Source: Morinoia aosen (lineage: Eukaryota; Arthropoda; Malacostraca; Amphipoda; Talitridae). Taken from it: DNA of 64,000 bases. The DNA is taken from NCBI GenBank assembly GCA_030386875.1, contig CM059562.1, forward strand, positions 69,252,201-69,316,200, written 5' to 3'. Positions within the stretch are counted from its first letter, which is position 1; each line of letters opens with the position of its first letter. The notes under the pieces are model-generated. The model was not told where the DNA came from and ran no database searches. It saw only the letters and a list, made by a program, of their open reading frames with translations. Below are positions 57,497 through 64,000 of this stretch, in pieces. The translations under genes were made by a program, and so were the position numbers.

Positions 57497-58984
57497 CTTT
57501 ACCGTGAAGAGAAACATGGCTGAGCGCATTATTCCTTTTCTTAGTTACTGCTCCAGATGCATGCAATCTTATATTTAAATTTATAAATTTAAACCCCACT
57601 AATCATTGTATAAATTTGTTAAATATTCGTAAACGCGACACACAACACTTGTATACAGTTGTCTTAGCCAAAACGCACAAGCCATGACTTTCAACAAATC
57701 ACGTTGTAACTAAAAATTTATAAACAAATTTATCATTACTAACTTTGTGCATCACATAAAAGGGCATATAAAAGTATCCTTTCCAACAATGCCAAACAAA
57801 TAGCTGCACGCCACCGATTCATCACTTCGCCACCCTAACTAACAATGATAGACTGGCCTCGCACACGTAATACATCATTACATGTAGTCGTAATTCATCA
57901 ATACATCAGAGAAACAAGCAAAAACTGAGCAACAATGACGTACAGACCAACCGTTATTCCTCACACCACGTGGTCAAAGTTCCTCCATACTTCATAGGAA
58001 AGGAACAGCCATGAATAGCTGGCCAGTTTCGCTAGGAAAGCAAGGAAGCTAAGCGAGCGAGTCTCAGCTACGTGGTCGTCGTCTGTGGTGACACACAAGC
58101 AAGTCGTGAGAAGGCGTACCCAGCTAGTGGCTCATAAATAGCATGAGAATGATAGCCGGCACGAGCATTAGGACGCCAGTGTCACACGACCTCTCCAAAC
58201 CTGTCCATTTGATCATACGGTGACACCTCATAACGGCTACCGAAACACATCGTCGCCACCACACCACATTGATGCTCGGGCCGCTCAGTGCTGTCATAAA
58301 ATCTCCCTGTGCTGACTACACGCACGCACACACATAAGCATGTGGCTATTGACGGTTGCTAAAACAACTCATAACTTCTCAGTGAGCTGCACTTGCGGTG
58401 CACTTTTGGGTGCGTCTTCCCTAGAGTTATAGCCCTAAAAATGAATTGGTTCTCCTTCATTGAACTAAAGACGAGCGAGATGCCATCGGCTTTCCGTCTC
58501 ATGCCTATGAGCGCTAGACTCGATACTTTAAAAACTTAAACGCGTACTGAAGAATTGCAATTCTCCAAATTTAGAGCATTGAATTAATACTTTATTCATT
58601 TTCTGCGACGACGGGTAAAGAGAGCCAGAAGCGAAAAAGATCAATCCCCGAAGCGATTAAATTTTGAAGCGTAACCCAACCATTCCTACAGTCAGTAATC
58701 AGACGAAAGCAGAAACACCACCTTCATACATAGTAATTTTAGGCCTCACAGTTACTTTTGGCTCATCAGAGCCTCCTACTCAGATCTAACAACCTAAACC
58801 TCGAGGAGCCACGATCAACTACCAACTTTCTCACATGACGATGATTGAACTGAAGCGCTCATGCACTTCAAATGAGAAAACTACTCAGCTACTGCTGGCA
58901 TGCCTAATACATTCTTTCTGGAGACGATGGTGTCGACCGGTTGATTTGTGTGCGCGTTTTTCCTTGCGGTCAATCTTAGATTTG
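57497..58984. other. Non-coding spacer
   Basis: Mixed AT-rich sequence, slightly GC-richer at 58050-58330. No gene, tRNA or repeat recognised. Confidence 0.5.
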
Positions 58985-59342
58985 ACAAGATTATAATATA
59001 GTTTCAGCCTCCCTAACCACAACAAAGGTGTTCCCAAGCGAATAGGGTGGAGGGCACCGTTTAGTATGAAATTGAAGGAACGGTGATTCTATGCACAAGG
59101 CGTCCACCCACACTCGGTGCGCAGAAACAGCAAGATTGAAAGAAACTTATGAAATAAAAAAAGTTGAAGAAGAAAGTAGTTGATGTTAAGGAAGGACAAC
59201 AGTGAATCGAAAAGACACTTCTTATCAAAACGAAAATCTATTTTACAACAACGAAGGTAGGCCTACCTAACTAAGAGCTCGGGACCTCACTTTGTCTCCT
59301 TGAGAGCGTTAATTCCCAAGATACAATAATAACCCTGAAAGA
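58985..59342 (-). mobile_element. Near full-length copy of the 357-bp retroposon family, long variant
   Basis: CAGCCTCCCTAACCACAAC, AAAGGTGTTCCCAAGCG, GGCACCGTTTAGTATG, TTCTATGCACAAGGCGTCC, the long-variant CACCCACACTCGGTGCGCAG, AAACAGCAAGATTGAAAG, AAGAGCTCGGGACCTCAC and GAGAGCGTTAATTCCCAAG are recognisable. The terminal stem has decayed (GATACAATAATAACCC). AGATTT at both sides is too short to count as a target duplication. Confidence 0.85.
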
Positions 59343-60457
59343 TTTCTCGCAATAAACTCATTAAAAACTACGTTCAATAAATCAAAACTATCAATACCAA
59401 TACCATATAGTCTCCACAAACATTCCTGTTCATTTGCACAGAGTAGGTCAAAAACGACATTTCAAATAAAATTGAAAAATTACAAACGAATTATATTAAA
59501 AAGTCGAAAACATTCCTTCATGAAATATTCTTCGCCTCGAGTTTAAGTTCACTTTCTCCAAATTCAATTCCAAGGCCGAGTAATAGTGCAAAAAATAAAT
59601 AGCTTGACAGATTTCATGAACGTGATATGCGACAGAACGTTCTATCAAAAGACATTGAGGGAAGAACAGCAATCTAATTTAGATCCTTATATTTGAGGAA
59701 AAGGCAGGGCAACGTGGGAAGATAATTTCCGCACACAGATTTAGTGAAGAGATCTGCAATATCGGGAGAGGTTAATGACCATAAAAAGCTTGCTAAGCAC
59801 TGCTGCAGAGGCGGCAAGCGCGGGCAGGAGCGCTCGCACGACGTGCACTGTGCGCGGCGGAGTGTTTGCTCGGCAGTCCCCGTCTTTGTTCAGCGATGTT
59901 TGCCGGGCCTGCCTGCGTGTCCTCTCCAAGTGTCTCGAGTGAGACGGACGATCTCAATGAGCGGCACCCGCCCACACACATTCATTGCCCATGCTGTCGT
60001 ACTGTGAACAGCATTTCGACTCGCAATGCTTTGGGACGCCAGATTTCCGGCTAATTAAGTACTCTCGATTAGTGCCATATCATCTTTATTCATCTCATCA
60101 CACTTATCAATATAGCAGCTGTCATTTCTACCTCAACATTTAGAGAACATTAGACAAACTGCAAAATGAATTCGCGCATGCCTTTAACGTAAAACGAAAA
60201 AATTACCAAATCAGTAAATTATTCTGCCATATTAAAATGCCTTTGAACGACTGATGAAGTTCTAGTTACAACTGACAACAAAAGTTATTGATCATCAGCA
60301 TTCCCTGACTGGAAGTAGAAGTTGCCAGTAAAAAAAAGCACAAACTAGCAATGAGGCCCGAAGAGGACCATCATGAAAACATCTATATTTAGGTACCTAA
60401 CAACAGACTTAAGAAAGGAATTGACAACAAACTTCAGAATTTTGAAGTGCTCAGGAG
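59343..60457. other. Spacer with a CpG-rich patch at 59800-59990
   Basis: The patch contains GGCGGCAAGCGCGGGCAGGA and other CpG-rich sequence and produces overlapping open frames on both strands (62-87 codons). No domain or splice structure. Confidence 0.5.
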
Positions 60458-60533
60458 TTAGCATTAGTTTATAACTCCCTAGTTACATAAAATGCGATCC
60501 GAGGACAACAAAGAGAAGGGACCATTTAGTATG
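60458..60533 (-). mobile_element. Tail-end fragment of the 357-bp retroposon family
   Basis: GTTAGCATTAGTTTATAACT, CCCTAGTTACATAAAATGCG and GGGACCATTTAGTATGACG match the tail-side 75-90 bases, then switch to the tail of the next copy (TAAGATTAGAGTAAATG). Confidence 0.75.
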
Positions 60534-60534
60534 A

Positions 60535-60855
60535 CGTAAGATTAGAGTAAATGTTAGTTCATGCCTCCCTAAACGCAACAAAAGCGTTCCAAAGAGAAGA
60601 AGAAGGAAAGCACCATTGAACATAGAGTTGAGGGAACGCGGAATCTATGCACAAGGTGCATAGGAACATTAAGTTGAGAAAAAAGTTCATGAAACCAGAT
60701 AAAAGTTAAAGAAGGAAGTAATAGGTGCTGAAAAACAGGACAGCAGTGAACCGAAAAAAAGATGCTCAGTAACAAAACGAAAAACCTATTCTATTATATA
60801 TATATTTCCTTTCAACAAAAGGAAAGCATAATAGCTGCATCCACCTGAAGGGAGT
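60535..60855 (-). mobile_element. Copy of the 357-bp retroposon family with an internal deletion and an AT microsatellite
   Basis: Landmarks are clear up to ACAAAACGAAAAACCTATTC. An (AT)n stretch (60794-60805) then replaces the usual TATTTCAACA junction. About 60 bp, from the CTACCTAACC block to the ATTCCCATAG block, is missing before AATAGCTGCATCCACCTGAA at the hairpin end. Short variant. Confidence 0.85.
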
Positions 60856-63800
60856 ATAAAAAAACGATAAATCTAAATAGACAGAAAATAGATATCGATA
60901 CGGTTCGGTATGGAAAGCCAGTTATGAGATCACCCACATAAATCAGAAAAACGGCAAAAAATCTACAAAATTAAGGCTATAAGACTACTGTCAAAACGAC
61001 AAAGCAAGACCCACTCTCGTGACGGGAGCAGAAGGGAGAAGCATTAGGTTATCGCCGAGGTATTCGCAGGCGTCAGATGGAGCACGAGATATGCTAATTC
61101 CAAGTCCTAGAGTCGCGCTGGAGTAGAGCCTTACATCGTTCCTGTTTCGCTCAAAACACAAACACGACGCAAAAACGACCGTTCCAGCAGCTCACAACAC
61201 GCCGGAGACTTATAAAGAGAGACGCTACGCGCCTTATTATCCAGCAAAACGTACCAAAGAGCAAACAGATTGAGCATCTCAAAAGGCCAAATACATGTAC
61301 AACAAAACACACTCTCTACCTAAAACTCCTGCTCTCCACGAGCACGCAATGTCTGAAGTAAATTGAAAATACCTCGTAAGGTTCCCGATCGCCGGTTACG
61401 AATTACGCCGGCCACCAGCAAAAACAGAATGTGACTAGCCAAATTTCTTCAACGAAATAAATTCACCCCAAGTTTCTACACAGCAGCAGTGGTAAAGACA
61501 CCAGAAAAGGAAAAAAAAAGTTTAACAGCAGTGGCTGCGCTGAGAATATAAAGAACAAAGGAAACAAGAGACGTGTCTACATGTTAGCATGACAACGCCG
61601 AGTTTCGGATAACTGTCTATCTGATTCAAAATAGAAAATTGTTTCTGATAGCCATTGAAAGTGCATACAGTTAGGGGCTTTCAGATAACGAATCTCGAAA
61701 AACTATTGGGTAATGTCGGGTATTTTGAAAAAGAAGCTTTGTCAAATTAAGCGGCGCTAAAAACTAAAGCAGCAAGGCGGTATGTATATCAGGTGGTTAT
61801 CTTATTTTGATAATATAGACCCCCAGTGCAGACCAGTAGCCAGCTACAACTTAGATTCCAGTACCGGATGGAGAAACAGAGACGAAGCACGATTCCGGAC
61901 ACAAAAGGACTGGTAGGAATGATGCAAAAGCGAAACTCAGGACCGAAACACGGTGATCAGGACGGACCAATGTACCGGGCAGGTTCACACACACGACGCA
62001 TCGGTCACGGGCACACACACACAAAGTGTCACCCGAGACGCAGGCAGAACACGGCCCGACATGACACTGGCCGAAACACGACACCAGCGACACGATGGCA
62101 CACAGCGATAGCAGTGCACCCACAGTACCAGCGCCTCTCCCGCACCGAGCTTATGGCCTGACGTTTCCCGCCGCCCGCTATCCCACCGTTACCAATTCCT
62201 GAGAAAAAAATTCACAGTGGTCGCGCCCAATTGGTCCGAATCCTATTCCAAACTAAAAACGCAGCTATAGCTTCCTGGCTACAATTTTAGACACAATTTC
62301 TGCTTTATCATTAAAATAAATCTGAATCACGGAAATACGCACAGATAGTGATTACTCGCACAAACTCGATAAAAATTTTACAGTAACACTACGATCCCAA
62401 TCAATTGTCCCCAGACCGCTAACTGTAGAAACTAAAAAAATTGATAGATCACGAAACGCCTAGTTATGTGACTGCAAAACACATTCAAAATAAGGCGAGC
62501 TGACATAATTGCCCAGAAATAACTAAAACCACTGCTTCCCATCAATGACATTTCAAATATCCGATTTTTCTTAACGGAACGGAAAAATGGATTTTTTTCT
62601 GCCTCATCAGTTACATTATCACATAAGTACCAGTAAACAAGCGTAGTGAACAAAATTTATGATGACATGCGCTTCGGCAGGTCAGACTATTTGAAGAAAA
62701 TTTATTTATGCTGCTTGATTAACTCAGACAAAGTTTACCATGAAAAATCAAATATCACTTCAAAAAATGCACAATTTTATTTTCAAGCCAAAGAAAAAAA
62801 ATTGTACAATAATAAAAATCCTAGAGTATACATATTGGGGTATAATAGGTCACTCAAAGTAAAAAATTCCCTCCTAGTAAAGCACTCACATGTATAGTAC
62901 TTATTTGATTTAGTTTAGAATGGCTTGAATTGGTTACACAAATACTTTCTATTTTTTTCAACTTGTTATAATTTTTTACAGTTCAACAGACAGACGTCAT
63001 AAGTAGTACTGAATAAATAATGTTTCACATTCTCTAAATCAATAACGTTCACGACACTTACAAGTGTAATTTAGTTTCAATTTCGATGCCCCCTCAGATG
63101 GCAAAAAGTATGTGGAAGTACACACGAGTTGACCTAAGGAACACCGGATTCTCTGAGCACGTTGCATCGTAATTTGACGCGAGTAAAGCACAGACATTTG
63201 GCTTCTGCACACCAAGGTCAACCCTGCCCTCATTCATGCTCTCGCATTTCGCCTCTCGGACGAGACAAGCTCGCGTACTACGATTTACTTTACCTGCATG
63301 CGCACTGCCCACCTATGAAATATAATCCATTCTTTCTTCGACCACGTGTAATACTTTAATCCTAAGGCAATAATTAAAACAATTGAAGAAATAAGACTCT
63401 TATTTGCACACATTACACCAAACACCCGAACTCATATGATTTTACTCAGATCATACAGAGAATAATATAATTGCTGAACAAAACAATTCATTAAATATAT
63501 TGTCAATCTGTAGTTACTCTGACCAGGTTCGCTGATGCTCAAGTCTCGGACATCCGTGTGTATTATTATATTTACTCCAACGTTTTTAGCTCTAATCACG
63601 GACTTTAATATGCATCAATTAGTTTACACTTGACAACGTGATCCATCCTCAAACAAATGGAATGATGAAGGTTCCATCGCTCATCTGATGGGACGCTCAA
63701 GGTTCCCTCATAGTGCAAATCGGGCGAAACTAACAACCCTCGCGCCGTGTTCTACCCTCATCAAGCAACGCACCCTCCCCGCAAAAGCCCGGTGTTGGCG

Positions 63801-64000
63801 CAGAGAGTCCTGTAGCAGGCGTGCTCTTCATTCAATAACACACACTCAAATGCCCGCCAAAGTTGCTCGGATGACCATCGTAAAGGAGTTATGAGAGGGG
63901 AACCTGAGAGCCGAGCAAGCAAACGCGAGCTCCAAATGATGGTACACCTTCGTTCCCTGCCAGGCTGCAGATGCTGCTCTTCTTGTTCTTGTTACAGCGT
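60856..64000. other. Non-coding spacer to the window end
   Basis: A CpG-rich, CACA-containing patch at about 61890-62180 supports opposed 111- and 90-codon open frames of low complexity (repeated GGACACAAA/GAAACACGG-like words). No gene recognised. Weak retroposon-tail resemblance near 63632-63690 was not accepted. The last 250 bases are GC-richer without an identifiable feature. Confidence 0.5.

Noticed and set aside
61826-62161. 111-codon plus-strand frame with an opposed 90-codon frame.
   Set aside because: Low-complexity CpG- and CACA-rich DNA; neither frame shows a domain.
63632-63690. Possible very degraded retroposon fragment (GGAATGATGAAGGTTCCAT).
   Set aside because: The match is about 20 bases with gaps, within chance for an AT-rich window.
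1-64000. CRISPR arrays, telomeric TTAGG arrays, rRNA genes, bacterial or phage genes.
   Set aside because: None seen: the tandem arrays have no spacer structure, no TTAGG run occurs, and there are no long conserved coding frames.

Overview
The window looks like non-coding nuclear DNA from a large, repeat-laden animal genome. It is AT-rich, has no bacterial-style gene packing, and its longest open frame is only about 150 codons. It carries a dispersed SINE-like retroposon, hAT-like and piggyBac-like miniature elements, several minisatellites and scattered GC/CpG-rich patches. An arthropod, perhaps a hemimetabolous insect, is my best guess; it rests on the transposon types and on one decayed Ala/Val/Pro-rich reading frame resembling low-complexity cuticle proteins. 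No rRNA, tRNA, CRISPR array, operon or complete protein-coding gene can be supported.

The dominant feature is one interspersed family of about 357 bp, found at 16 clear loci between 2.6 kb and 60.9 kb. Three copies have direct target-site duplications of 10 to 15 bp (around 20465-20821, 51827-52210 and 57126-57481). The end next to the left duplication is a short simple-sequence tail (TTAGATTAGATTA on the plus strand). Short copies always keep that end. Both facts indicate a retroposon reading along the minus strand, with its 3' tail at the lower coordinate and 5' truncation at the higher coordinate. All 16 loci have the same orientation. Four have an extra 56-95 bp tail-end piece abutting a longer copy, as template jumping would produce. 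The opposite terminus folds into a compact hairpin cluster.

DNA transposons: a 114-bp hAT-like MITE lies at 12097-12210 with an 8-bp duplication matching at 7 of 8 positions. Three piggyBac-like MITEs lie at 30607-30877, 38606-38784 and 43258-43518, with termini like CACGTTCACTGC at TTAA or decayed TTAA sites. Tandem arrays: a 54/50-bp minisatellite with 104-bp higher-order repeats (51037-51564), a 24-25-bp array (49467-49608), a 31-bp array (56073-56342) and small local duplications.

A hand count of sampled lines gives an excess of A over T on the plus strand. This and the uniform retroposon orientation would fit a long intron of a minus-strand gene, but that is inference. A few minus-strand segments have a good splice acceptor, an open frame and a good donor (15055-15097, 19733-19780, 55276-55345). 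They are recorded as low-confidence exon candidates, because about this many splice-like sites are expected by chance in 64 kb.
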